Part shown: piece by piece, positions 21,740-32,639 of the stretch
Layout of the letters: every line of letters begins with the position of its first letter
Position numbering within the stretch: the first letter of the stretch is position 1
From: Deroplatys truncata
Taxonomy: Eukaryota; Arthropoda; Insecta; Mantodea; Mantidae
Direction: 5' to 3'
Length of the DNA stretch: 64,000 bases
Assembly: GCA_030765065.1 (NCBI GenBank)
Contig: CM060975.1
Coordinates: 260,719,816-260,783,815 of the forward strand
Position numbers and translations under genes: made by a program
The notes under the pieces: model-generated
The model's input: only the letters and a program-made list of their open reading frames with translations
Told to the model about the DNA's origin: nothing
The model's database searches: none

Positions 21740-24003
21740 TTTCAAACTTACCGGCGTTCTAACGGGCCGTACGGCACTCGTTTGCTGGTGAGAAGCGACC
21801 GCTTCCTCACGGGAAGAGAATCAATCACCACGAATGTCTACCGACCGACGCCTCAGTGTCATTCTAACGTCTTGTTGAAAACAAGACGATCCTTGTTTAC
21901 AATAGTGCAGTATAGCATCGAGGAACGCATAATGTGATTTTTATCTGTGGGGCGGGGAGAATTAAGGCAAAGTTTAGAAGGTTTAGGGGTATGATTGAGC
22001 AGACTTCAACGAAAAGCTGAAACATAAGTTCCTGTACCATTTTCCTTTATAGTGCTGGTTGCATAAGTAAAACATACAATTTTCAAATGTTTGATTGCAT
22101 AATACATCATACACCATACCCCTCTCACTCCTTTATCGTTTACTTCTGCAATTAGAATTGCGTTATTCGTGTTTTTACCATTTGTTGCTAAAATGAGTGT
22201 TTAGCCAAAATATTATATTAAAGAATGAGATTCTAGCGTGTCTATTAGCATAAATTCGTGGGTATACGCTTGGCAACTGCCAGGATTGTTGACAGTAAAA
22301 CTACCCGCCTCGACACCTTGCACAACAGCTGGGTCTGCCAGTGCTTCAGATGCGTTAAATGCATCCAGAACTATGGCAGTCTTTAAAAATAATGTGTAAC
22401 TAGATATGCTTCTTGCTTATGACAAAGCCGAATGCAACACACGTGAAGCGCAACGCTTGTATAGGGATAAGTTTACCAATAGGAGAATTCTATACCCAAG
22501 GTCATTTGCTGCAGTAGCTCAGCGAGTATGAGAATCGGGAAGTGTGATTACCCAACTTGAAACCCGAAGATCACAGCGCTCGAATGTGTTACTGCAGTCA
22601 GAGGAAGCAATTTTGCAGCTGGCGGAAGAGCATCCAGGTGCAAGTACACGAGATACGACACGTACTATTGCTATATCAAATTGTACAGTTCATAGAACAT
22701 TAAAAGAACATTTACTTCGCCCATACCATATTCAAAGAGTGCAGCACCTCGAAGTAAATGATTACCCGCCTAGAGTAGCATTTTGTCAATGGCTAAAGGA
22801 ACAGTGCGTGCGCAATCCTAATTTTTCGTCACAGGTGCTGGTGACTGATTAAGCATCTTTCACGCGTATTGGTGTGTTGAGTTTTCATAATCATCATACG
22901 TGGATCTTTGAAAATCCTCACACAGGGCGACAGGCTCAATTCCAGCACCAGTTTTCACTGAGCATCTGCGCTGGAATAATTGGAGATAAGTTGATAGGCC
23001 CTTTTGTATTATCCACAAGATTGACTGGAACAAACTATCAGCAATTTCTTAAAAACAATTGACGTCTATTTTCGAGGATGTTTGCCTTCCACAAGGCAAA
23101 GCATGTGGTTCATGCATGATTGAGAGCCCCCTCACATCAGTACAATTGTTCGACGAAATTTAAATCGCACATTTCTTGATCGGTGGATGAGCCAATTGGA
23201 CCAGTAACTTGGCCTGCAAGATTACCAGGTCTCAATCCCTTTCATTCCTATTTCTGGGGACATTAAGAGAGTAAGGTGTGACATGTCGAGGTTGCCACCA
23301 TCTTCGCACAGGTGTGTTTGAAGGAGCCCTAGAGATTCAGCAGAAGGCAGAAGCTCTAAAGAGGGTAGGGAAAAATTGGTTAAGAAGACGCGATGCTGCA
23401 TAGATGCTAACGGAGCACATTTTCAGCATATACTGTAAATGAACATATCATATTATTAATGTTTCAGTTGTTGATCAATAAAAGATTTCCTGTTTAGTAA
23501 AGATGTGGCTTTGATTTAATTATCCACGATACACCTGTATGAGGTATTTCCATAACTAACATTTCATTTTGCTTTATCTTTGATCATCAGACTAACTCTT
23601 ATGCATAGCCTCTTACGCAGCTTTTAGTTCAGGTCTCGTGAATACGATCGGATAGCTTTCTAGAAAACATCCCCACTGCTCGTTACTGGCAGTAGCTGAC
23701 AATAAACACACAAACATAGCGAACCGGATTTCAAGCGCTGGCCTAGTTTAGACTTTCACTCATTGCATGTGTGAACGCATGCCTGGTCGCAAAATAAAAC
23801 CTTTGGCTCTTAGGACCTACTCTGTTGCCAGACTGTGCAGACAATGTATTCAATAATATTCGATTACCTCCTTTACCTTTCAATATGAAGTTGTTAATTT
23901 GCGCCATTCATCGCACATGAGATTTCGTATCGTGAGGGACCGGCGCTCATCTCCCTAGTAAACCCACACTGTGTGGCCCACTAGAACGCTGGCAGGTTTG
24001 AAA
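21740..24003 (+). mobile_element. DNA transposon with ~75-bp inverted ends and dead DDE transposase
   Basis: The left end starts TTTCAAACTTACCGGCGTTC (21740). The right end, reverse-complemented, starts TTTCAAACCTGCCAGCGTTC (24003). Similarity continues for about 75 bp through a GGGCC block to CCTCAC, and many differences are G/A or C/T changes. TA precedes the left end and TG follows the right end, which is compatible with a decayed TA target duplication. The transposase remnant lies between them. Linking these ends to that transposase is inference, because an unrelated element could have nested inside. Confidence 0.5.
22406..23403 (+). pseudogene. IS630/Tc1-mariner superfamily DDE transposase
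   Basis: Starting at ATG 22406, the frame reads AECNTREAQRLYRDKF and later CTVHRTLKEHLLRPYHIQRV, an N-terminal DNA-binding region. VTD then gives the first catalytic Asp, immediately followed by TAA (22850-22852) where Glu is expected (TDEASFTR-type motif). Next come NHHTWIFENPH-like sequence, LSICAGIIGDKLIGPFVL and MWFMHD (second Asp, codon 23118-23120). A frame-shifted LNPFHSYFWGH follows, where the third acidic residue should lie. Other stops are TGA at 22529-22531 and 23060-23062. AATAAA follows at 23477-23482. About 330 codons would match the family. The enzyme is dead. Confidence 0.82.
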
Positions 24004-24004
24004 T

Positions 24005-25850
24005 GGTTCGCGCTATACGTTACTACCTTTTTGGAGGATTCCATTGTACACCATTCTTTCAATATGTTCTTTGCGTTTCGTTCTTTCGTTTAATGCGTAA
24101 AATTTTGGCTCTTCTAGATTTCGAATCTCATTTAGCCTCGTCTTTTGCTCCTCTTAACCTCATTTTACCGCTTATATTTTACTTATTTGTATAATGCCAT
24201 TAAGAGGGAGAATAAACATCCCTAATACTGGGTAATGAAATAAGAACCAACTAGAGATGTTCTGTAGCTGATTCTGTTACATGTTTTTTGTCTTCTTGTT
24301 TTTTTGGAGAAAGAAGGTCAAGCTTAATTCTCGCCATCATAGTGATGGAGTTCAGCATTATACCATAAATGTTGCCCTTTGTTCCGTATTGAAACGCGAA
24401 GTTAATTTTGGCTGCATATTTTTTGCTACAATGCTTATTATAATTCATAATAAGTGCGCTACCTTATGAACACCAAAAATGATTACCCCATATTTAATAT
24501 TTTTCTCCAAAGAGGCTGGATCCATCTAAGCCGTTACATTCTTACAAAAATTGCTATAATTGGAATACTGACAACCTTAATATCATTCAGGAAGCTCATT
24601 TCTAGGCGACACAGTTGGTGCATGAAGCAAAGAAAGAATTATGGGGCTTTTCTTTGAGACTACATTTGATTATCTGGCCAACATAAATTCAATTTGGATC
24701 CCTTTTGGAGAATTAACCGATAGAGTACTTCCTTTCACTTTACTCAAAAAGGCACTACCACAGCTCGCACATATAATATTGCGAAGGGAGAAACACAGAG
24801 TGTTTTGTAATCTTCTCGTCCCCAACCTAACTCTTATGACTTTTATTTCTATGGGAAGTTTTAAAAAGCCGAATAAATACAAAACCGCATACCCTGAAAA
24901 ACTTGACACAAATATGCACCAGGAAACTTCAACATCGAAAGCAGGTGCTAAGAATCCATGGACGAGATCGGCAGTTTTTGTGAAGGAAGCGTCCGACCGA
25001 TGCAGCGAAATTACTCGGGAGAGGAGAGGGTTTGTGTTGTGGCACACGAACTCGGTGCGTTGGTAAGGCTTAGGCCAATTCACAGTGAAGGGGTAACGTT
25101 AACATAACGCAGCATAAGGGCAGGCGATAGTAAGTCCAATCACAATGTAGCCGTAGGAGTAACTTAAGAATTTGACACGAGTTCCTACCTCCATAAATTG
25201 CAAGCCGAAATCTTCGAGTATACCTTAATTTTCTAACTGAATAATGATACCGAATAAGTAAGTTCAACTGCCTTAATATATAAATAGGGCATAAACGATT
25301 GTTGAACCAAGCTAATTGGAGAGTAGCGTCTAGCGTCAGGGTTTAAAACGTCGTGGCACCGCCAAGTGTAAGAGGACATGATTGTACAGTAGATGGTGTA
25401 AAATCTCGCATTGCGATCGTGTGCTGATCCATGCATGAAGAAGGAAGTGTAAAATATTCTCCGTCTATCCACGCAACGCATGGATGAAGTTAAATTATGT
25501 ATTGCGCAAGGTGGCTATAACATATTTTGTTATTATGACAAGTACATCGTTCAGAGTTAATGTTTTGCAGATATCAGTGAACAGAATGAAAATTTATCCA
25601 GAACATAACATAGAGGTTGGCCTATATGGCTCCTCGAACTAAGAAATAAGTGAACAATGTAGTAAAGAAAAGATACAGAAAATAATATAAGACAACAAAT
25701 AGCGCTCAGTATAAAGCAAAATAGTCAGCGAACTCAAATGAGTGTCTGAGGCAGAACTGGGATCAGTGAGAAGCAGAACTGTGTCAGTCTGCGCTTCAAG
25801 CGAGTTGGCCCACAATTTCTTGATCCGAGGCTTATTTTACTGCTCCCTGG
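24005..25850. other. Unassigned stretch with one longer open frame
   Basis: A 141-codon plus-strand frame (24641-25066) and a 137-codon minus-strand frame (25083-24670) overlap almost completely. I recognise no domain in either. The plus frame has a hydrophobic start and a basic tail. Neither has convincing splice or promoter context. They may be chance frames or a very old element. Confidence 0.3.
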
Positions 25851-25856
25851 ACTTTC

Positions 25857-27305
25857 TTAATATTTGTGAAATTTTTTTTTGGAGATGTTGCAGATGTACT
25901 GGTGTATAGCGAAAAGTCCTAGCTCATGGTGAAGCTGTCGGTTCAACATGAAGCATGGGGCTTTGGTGGTAATGCGAATGGCTCTATTTTGTATGATCTG
26001 AAGGCGATGCATGTGTTTTGCTGGTGGCACCCCAAATAGAAGCTCCATAGGTGATCAGGGGTCCCAGAAGAGATGTATATAACAACAAAGAACTTCAAGA
26101 GCCAAAGTTGACCGCCGATGAAAAACTGAATAAGGTTGTGAGAATCTGGCTGAAGCTAAGGTGGCCGTGTACTGTACATGAAATTTCCACATAAGCCCGG
26201 TGTCAAGCAGTACACCAAGATGATTTATCGATGTTTATAGTGGTAACCAGTAGATGTGAATAAGGTTGTGAGAATCTGGCTGAAGCTAAGGTGGCCGTGT
26301 ACTGTACATGAAATTTCCACATAAGCCCGGTGTCAAGCAGTACACCAAGATGATTTATCGATGTTTATAGTGGTAACCAGTAGATGTTGGTTCAGCAAAA
26401 GCAGACGTAAGGCATTCCTGTAAGGATGGAGGGAGACGATTTTTGTCTGTTTTGTAGGCATTCAGTGAGATACGCCAAATGTCAAGCCAAGGAATAAGTA
26501 CATTAATGGGATACTATAGAGTCGTGATTGCTGTGCGAAAATCGGAATGAGAGTAAACAGTACGGTATCGTCAGCACACATGGCTGCACAAGCGGGTAAT
26601 AAATTGGGAAAGTCAGACATGTACCCTTAAAAAGGAGAGGTACTAGGATGGATCCCTGGGGAACACCTGCCTTAATGGGCAGCTGGAATGACCGAATTCC
26701 AGCAATGCGAACAACAAAGCACCTGTCGTTTAGGAAGCTGGAAAGGATTGGATTAAGTAATGAGGAAGGCCGAAGCGCAACAGTTTAAGGGGTAAACCAG
26801 CATGCCAGAGCTTACCGAACACTTGGACGATGTCCAAAAATACTGTGCGATTTCTGATGACGTTCAAATCCCTGAAGAGTAGATTGTGTAAACAGCAACA
26901 AGCGATGGGCCGTGGAATGCTTGGGCCGAAACCCAAACTGTTATGGAGGTAGGAGAATATCCTGATATACGTATGTTGGAAATCGTCGATGAGTAACTTT
27001 CTCCAAAAGCTTAGACAGAATAGGTAGTAAACTTAATGGGTAAGGTAGCTTGAAATGAGCTTATTAGGCTGTGAGGTTTATGGAACACAAAATTTTCAGC
27101 CAGCTTACATTTCTGAGGAGAATAACCAAGACGAAGAGCAGCATTAAATGTGGAAAATAAATAAGCTAAAGCTGTTTTATTCAGCTGTTTGAGAGCATAA
27201 TTGGGTATGAGATAATGGAGATTTCTTAATGGCGAGTCCTGTTTCGAATCGAAGCAAATCGGGTTTCCCAAGCTGTTCCACGTGGCTATATGTGTGTGAA
27301 TACTT
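25857..27305 (-). pseudogene. Jockey-like LINE reverse transcriptase, dead copy
   Basis: Minus-strand motifs occur in RT order. NYALKQLNKTALAYLFSTFN and RLGYSPQKCKLAENFVFHKP (27271 to 27050) come first, then TVFLDIVQVFGKLWHAGLP (26840 to 26780). AGVPQGS (26667-26650) follows with PLLF, then the catalytic box ADDT (26575-26564), and a C-terminal piece with AKHMHRLQIIQNRAIRI (26010 to 25950). The order and motifs match Jockey-clade non-LTR polymerases. The FADD box reads CADD. Frames change at least four times, and the endonuclease half is missing. A 130-bp tandem duplication sits inside. Confidence 0.82.
26127..26386. repeat. Exact 130-bp tandem duplication
   Basis: Bases 26127-26256 are repeated without any difference I can see at 26257-26386. 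Both begin TGAATAAGGTTGTGAG and end CCAGTAGATG. It lies inside the dead LINE, so it happened after or during decay. Confidence 0.9.
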
Positions 27306-27309
27306 CTAA

Positions 27310-29808
27310 TAAGGGGACTGGATACTGATTCTTATATATGATTTCAGTATTTCAACACATCACCTTAGTTGAACATTTCTAGACTTCTACCGCTCAGATT
27401 AAACCGCAATTTGGCATTAATGTTCTGTGTTTCATTGTAGTTCCAATGATATAAATAATTATAGAATTATTTAAAATGGCCACAAAATGGCCATAACTAA
27501 TAACACGTTTATGAAAAATAATAATATGAATAGCACTTGCAACACAATTTACTTCAACAATATTCAAACATATTGCTTGAACATTTTTGGGTACTATGCA
27601 GTGTCCATTCTTAATTAGTAACCTAAATTTGATTAAAATACGTTAGTAGTTTTGAAGTAAAGTGCACCTAAACATGAAAAAGTTAGTTACGGACAACTGC
27701 ATTTAAAGGAAGAGATGTCATTCTGAAGCTATCTTTACCTTTAGAACATCCCTTCTGCATAATACTGCTAAGTTACCTCCTCTTTCTCTTAAGCATTCTA
27801 TTTCTCACCCTGGCTTCTTTTCCATTTGTTCTGCCCTTTTATTGGCTTCTAAGAGTCGACGGTTGTCGATAGGCATTAACGCGTTACTCATTTTCACTTA
27901 GTCAAGTCCTTATTTTTTCAAGTGCCTTAATTCTACTATATACACAATCATCAAAACAAATTACAGCATCTAATGGACCTACATTTAGTATCTATATTGA
28001 AAAAATGAAGTTTTGTGCTTTCATTGTCCAATTACATTAATAAAACAACTGTTATTAGGAACTCTGTTTTGCCATTTACTCAACAGGTCATCTTTGGTTA
28101 GATCGCTAAAAATAGGTTTAATTGCCAATAGCACTGCCTCTGGTAATGAATGTTTGTGCTCATATCTTTCACCTTTAATCTGGAATCTACGATATGCACA
28201 CCATGAATCTTCACCCGGAGGACAAAGTGTATGACATCAACCATAGTGCAAGTATCATGTTGGTTCCACCAGCTAAGTGGACCATTTAAAGTCTTAAATG
28301 TGCAGATACCCTTACAATTGGATACCCTATTAAATGTCTTCAGGCTAATCGGGTTTAAATCGCCGTTAAACTTCCAGGATACATTTCTTTCCAACTTATA
28401 TGTTTTAAACGCTAATTTTGCTGTTAGGGTTAGGTTCCCAAAATGTGTGATATATTTTATAATACAAACAGACGATGGCAACGGATGTAGCTTACTTTAA
28501 GGAGAGTTAATTCAACAGCAATTATAAAATAGATGTAACGCATATACATTGAAGGAGGGTGGCCCATAGCTATCTTTTTTAGGTTTCTTACTCGTTTAGG
28601 CGTTTGTGAGCAACTAAATTGTAAATGTACGCTTTTGCAGACAATTTTTGACTCTCATTTCTTAACCTAATTTACCCGGAAATTCGCCTGATAGTACACA
28701 TTATGGGACGGAAGCCTTATTTTTGTCTCTGCCCTGCACACTACGTGGACAGGGTTTAGAACACAGTAACTAAATACCTTCGGAATTCACATTTAAAAAA
28801 CTTTGGAATGGACTTTTGGTTTTAAATATGAGGAGTATTCATATTACCATACATTAGAAGATTTTTTTGACCTTCTACTAGTAAAGTAGATACTTCTGAT
28901 TCTACAGAAGTTACTTATTTGATAAAAAGTTTTACGTCATTTTTAAAGTCCGGAATTCACAATATGCTTTTTTATTGTCCTGTTCAACAGGACGCCCAAG
29001 GATGAGATCCTTGTAATAGTCTAAACTTTGACAGTCACAATTTTTATACTTACTTTTTATAACATAAAAGAGAAAGAACGAGAAAAGGTCTGGTTTCTCC
29101 AGTAAACAAAGAAAATTCATAGACAATAGAGAAGAATGCTCTATCCTCTATTATTCTCTTTCTCCAATGGCTCGCTCTCTTCAGCAGCATAACAAAAGTA
29201 AGGGAAAGATAGACGAGGAAGGAAAAGAGAAGGGTGAGAGACAAAATTCAATAAACCACCAGCATCACCAGCTGCGACTTTCTAAGCTAAAGACCTCATT
29301 TCATCTTTTCTTCGAGCCAATTAAAACAGTTTCACATGAAGTTAGGAAATGTCCTGGTATGACTTTTCACTCCATCTTGAGCTGTTTTCCTTGAAGCTGA
29401 AGAAAGCTGCTTCACCCTTTTCATTCATATTCTGCGCACCATAGGATGTTCGCGCGAAATAATCTTCTAGAGGCAGCCTCCTTGTGTTTGTTCAGTGTTG
29501 CCACATTATGTATGCGCCCCGTTATTGCCTCGTAAACTATTGAACTGGATCTACCCCTTGGGTTTCACTATGTCTTTAAAATCGTAATCTGCTGCAGACT
29601 GGCTGCGCGGAAGGTTCGCGATTATATTCCTGCTGTATACACCTTCGTCATCAGTTGTTTTAGCTTACCTGCAGATCCCTTAACAGCGACATTGGACAAC
29701 CACATTAAAACTCTTAGCAATATTGTAAGTATTTATATAGCGTTACATTTCAGATGATTTGCATCATTTTGACTTGTATTCTGGTAGTTATTGTACATTT
29801 TAGAACAA
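27310..29808. other. Unassigned non-coding stretch
   Basis: No coding region, RNA gene or known element is supported. Opposing frames of 127 and 89 codons at 28098-28500 overlap each other and carry no recognisable motif. Another pair near 29050-29394 is low-complexity (K/E/H-rich). Confidence 0.4.
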
Positions 29809-29809
29809 A

Positions 29810-30430
29810 AAATCTGATGTGTTGCATGCACATCTCTTTCTCTACTCATTCCTCTACAAACTGTTTATTTAAAACCTGTGTTTCTATCTGTTTATTGTAT
29901 AGTTACATTTTCATTACGTATTTGTGGTATAAGAAGAATACAGTAGGCTAAAGAGTTTTAAAAAGCGGATCGCTTTGTGATGACTTTAAACTCCATGCAG
30001 CTAAGCATTTGAAACTATTTGCAAATTCAAACCAATAACAAGGAATATCTAGGAAATGCTTAACGCTACAACATTTTTTTGGGACATAAACTATGTGCTT
30101 TAGCGACATCTATATTATCTTTTGTAGTGAGAGTTTTTGTACCTCTTATTGTTTAACATTACACAAAAGTCATTCTCCTTTGATAGGACTTCATAGGCTC
30201 TTCCCAGAAAATTGAAACTAAACATTTTGTGTGTCATGTAAACCGCTTAATACATAGCATTTTAATTGAAATCAGTTTTGTGTTAATAAAAATAAATAAC
30301 GAAAAAATTTCCAAGTAGTCTAGGGGGGATTTTCTTGAAATTCTTTGAGTCGCATCTATGGAAGAGGTTGAACGTAAAATACCAAGTTTGGTATTTAACC
30401 GCTTTTTCATTTTTAATTCCTCTATAATAT
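29810..30430 (+). repeat. Family H repeat, forward copy
   Basis: It starts AATCTGATGTGTTGCATGC with CTTTCTCTACTC, passes TTCCCAGAAAATTG, and contains the conserved palindrome AAATACCAA-GT-TTGGTATTT (30377-30396). It stops just before its own hairpin, where a reverse copy begins. Confidence 0.72.
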
Positions 30431-31078
30431 AAAAAGTAGAGAAAGTATTGTATTTCACCCAAACATTCGATACAAGGTTTCGCAAATGCATATTTTGAGG
30501 TAAAAAAAATATAATAAAAGTGTGAGCAGTAACACTAACATTATAAATTTGATCATCTCCAAAAATTTTCAAAAAATAAAAATTAATAAAAAACTAAGTA
30601 AAATTTTCCAAAATAAGGCATTTTTGGAAACATGTCTGTGAACAACATAACTCAAAAACGAAAAGTTTGATAAATACTAAACTTGGTATTTGAGATTAGC
30701 ATCTCCCAAGGATGCGACATCTGCCACAGACTACCCTTTACATGGAACGTTTTTAAAAATTTTGATTTGCTCACAAATGGCTCTAACGATTTTCATTAAA
30801 ATATATATTTAAGATATTTTCATGGCAAATGAAATGTATATCTTGAATTTTCTGAGAATGTCCCCAAAAGTCTTCATTCTGAATGACTTTCGCATAACTG
30901 GTAAAGGGATAAACGTTTACTACTCACAACATGTAGATCTCGTTTAAAACACGCAACTTATGTCATATACGCTCTTTTTGTGTGTGGATGAACCATTTCC
31001 GAGGTATTCCTTGTTATTTCTTTGAAGTTTCCAATACTTATGCTTTTTCTCAAGTGGGAATTCGTTATTCGTTTTTTC
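30430..31078 (-). repeat. Family H repeat, reverse copy, left part
   Basis: It starts GTAGAGAAAGTATTG, then has CACCCAAACATTCGAT, AACATAACTCAAAAACGAAAAG, CTTGGTATTTGAG, ATGTATATCTTGAATTTTCTG and ACCATTTCCGAGG, in the same order as the 61760 copy. It is cut at 31078 by the LTR-like insertion and resumes at 32227. Confidence 0.78.
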
Positions 31079-32226
31079 ATATTGAAACGGCAACTCTAGG
31101 CCGGGCCCGAAAACAGTAATTCTAGACAATTTATTAATTAACTTTTATTGATGTTAAATCGTACTATGTAAATATCTTTTTCTCAATACTGCTTGTATAT
31201 TTTAAGAAGGGTGATTTAACATTATGTATCTATCTAGGTTACTAATATTAGTAGAGTTATAAATGGTTTAATGTAAATAATTTAAGCGCTATGTTAAAAT
31301 ACTGTCCACGATGGAATGTTTTAGCTACAGGAAGAGTGCTTTCGAAGGCAGAAAACCTAGTTTTATTACCTCTCTCCGGTCGCAGTGCTATTATTCCTAC
31401 AGCGAGGGTGTAGAGCCTTTGTCCCATTATTTGATAATTCGCCGTGACCAAGTGAGTGAGAAGGACAATCTAACGGTACATGTAGGAAAAGCCGCGATTT
31501 ATATTAAAATTGGACCAATGAGATCCCTGAAAGTTTATTCGAAATAGTTAGACGCGTCGAGTCGCGCTAAAAATGGACCAATAGGAAAGGAAGCAGCCTC
31601 AGAAGCCTGAGACTATAAATGGATCTGTTTGGGGAAAATTCGGGACAGTTTATGTCATGTGTGGTCAGGGAGAGATGCTGCAGGATGTGTGAGATATCGC
31701 GCCAAAAAGGGAATCAAGTCAAGTTTGTCATGTCAGCTTAGTATTGCATTTTATTCGAGAGTTTTCATAATGTGTGGTCAGGGAGAGATGCTGCAGAATG
31801 TGTGAGATATCGCGCCAAAACAGGGAATCAAAATAGTTTTAGCAACACACCTAAGATCCGCTACTCTGAAAGCGACAATAAGAATAGTTATATTTCGTGC
31901 CATATCCACGCCATAGTTTAACAGCAGTGGACAGTATTTTACAGCGGCAATACCAGTTTTGTATGCTACGAGTGTTAATTAAATAAAATGAAACGGCAGT
32001 GTCATCTTTTCATAAACAAAGCAAGTCTATGTCTTCCTATATCACCACCCGAGATCTACGTTTTCCTTTACCGAGGATAAGTCCATGCTCCCATATAATT
32101 TAAGGAAAATTACTGTAGCTAGCCGAGGATAAATTGAAGAACCAACACGCTGAGAACTTCTGGAAGCAACGGGAGAAGCATCAAGGTAAGCTACAGCAAC
32201 GGATGAGGAGGTGATCGCCGCAATAT
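31079..32226 (+). mobile_element. Probable solo LTR (TG...CA) with ATAT target duplication
   Basis: This insert splits a family H copy exactly. Left of it the host ends CGTTTTTTC-ATAT, and right of it ATAT-CCTGGACATGC resumes the host, where an uninterrupted copy has ATGTCCTGGACATGC (near 41230). The insert itself (31083-32222, 1140 bp) starts TGAAACGGC and ends CGCCGCA. Inside, on the plus strand, are two CCAAT-type boxes (near 31507 and 31577), TATAAAT (31614-31620) and AATAAA (31982-31987), the order expected of U3, R and U5. A 4-bp duplication suits a Ty3/gypsy-like integrase. No internal coding region remains. Confidence 0.7.
31657..31831 (+). repeat. Direct repeat pair inside the solo LTR
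   Basis: About 61 bp starting ATGTGTGGTCAGGGAGAG at 31657 recurs at 31770 with two or three differences. The repeat contains GAGATATCGCGCC. It lies downstream of the TATA box, so it would be in the R/U5 part of the LTR. Confidence 0.8.
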
Positions 32227-32445
32227 CCTGGACATGCAAAGAAGACGGAATGCTGCACATAGCAACCAACTCTTAAAAGATTTGACTATCACTTAAAGCC
32301 TACCATATTCCCCTTGTACGCATAAGAAAATTAGCAATAAGATTTTCTGCAAATGTTTATCTCGATTAACATGAAGTAGATGTAAAACAAGCGTTTGTTA
32401 AAAAGTAGAGAAAGCCATATGAGTACAACAAATCAGATTTTTTAG
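32227..32445 (-). repeat. Family H repeat, reverse copy, right part
   Basis: This continues the copy interrupted at 31078: CCTGGACATGCAAAG, GCACATAGCAACCAAC, TTTATCTCGATTAACATGAAG, then GTAGAGAAAGCCATATGAG and the AAATCAGATTTTT end. Confidence 0.8.
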
Positions 32446-32449
32446 TTAT

Positions 32450-32630
32450 TGTTCATGCACACTTACATACGAGCACATACAAGAACCTTTTTCTAAAAGT
32501 GATTTTTTTAGATGAAGGAGAGACTAAACGTATATTTCCGATGAAATCTCGGAACCGAATTTTTGGGTGGAATGCAATACCTTCTCTGCTTACTATAACT
32601 GTAGACAAAGTAGAAAACAGTACATTTTTA
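32450..32630 (+). repeat. Family H repeat, hairpin end only
   Basis: It carries the forward-copy terminal blocks CCTTTTTCTAAAAGTG, ATTTCCGATGAAATCTCGG, CGAATTTTTGGGTGGAA, then a decayed hairpin around CTCTGCTTACTATAACTG. Confidence 0.7.
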
Positions 32631-32639
32631 GGAGCTTCC

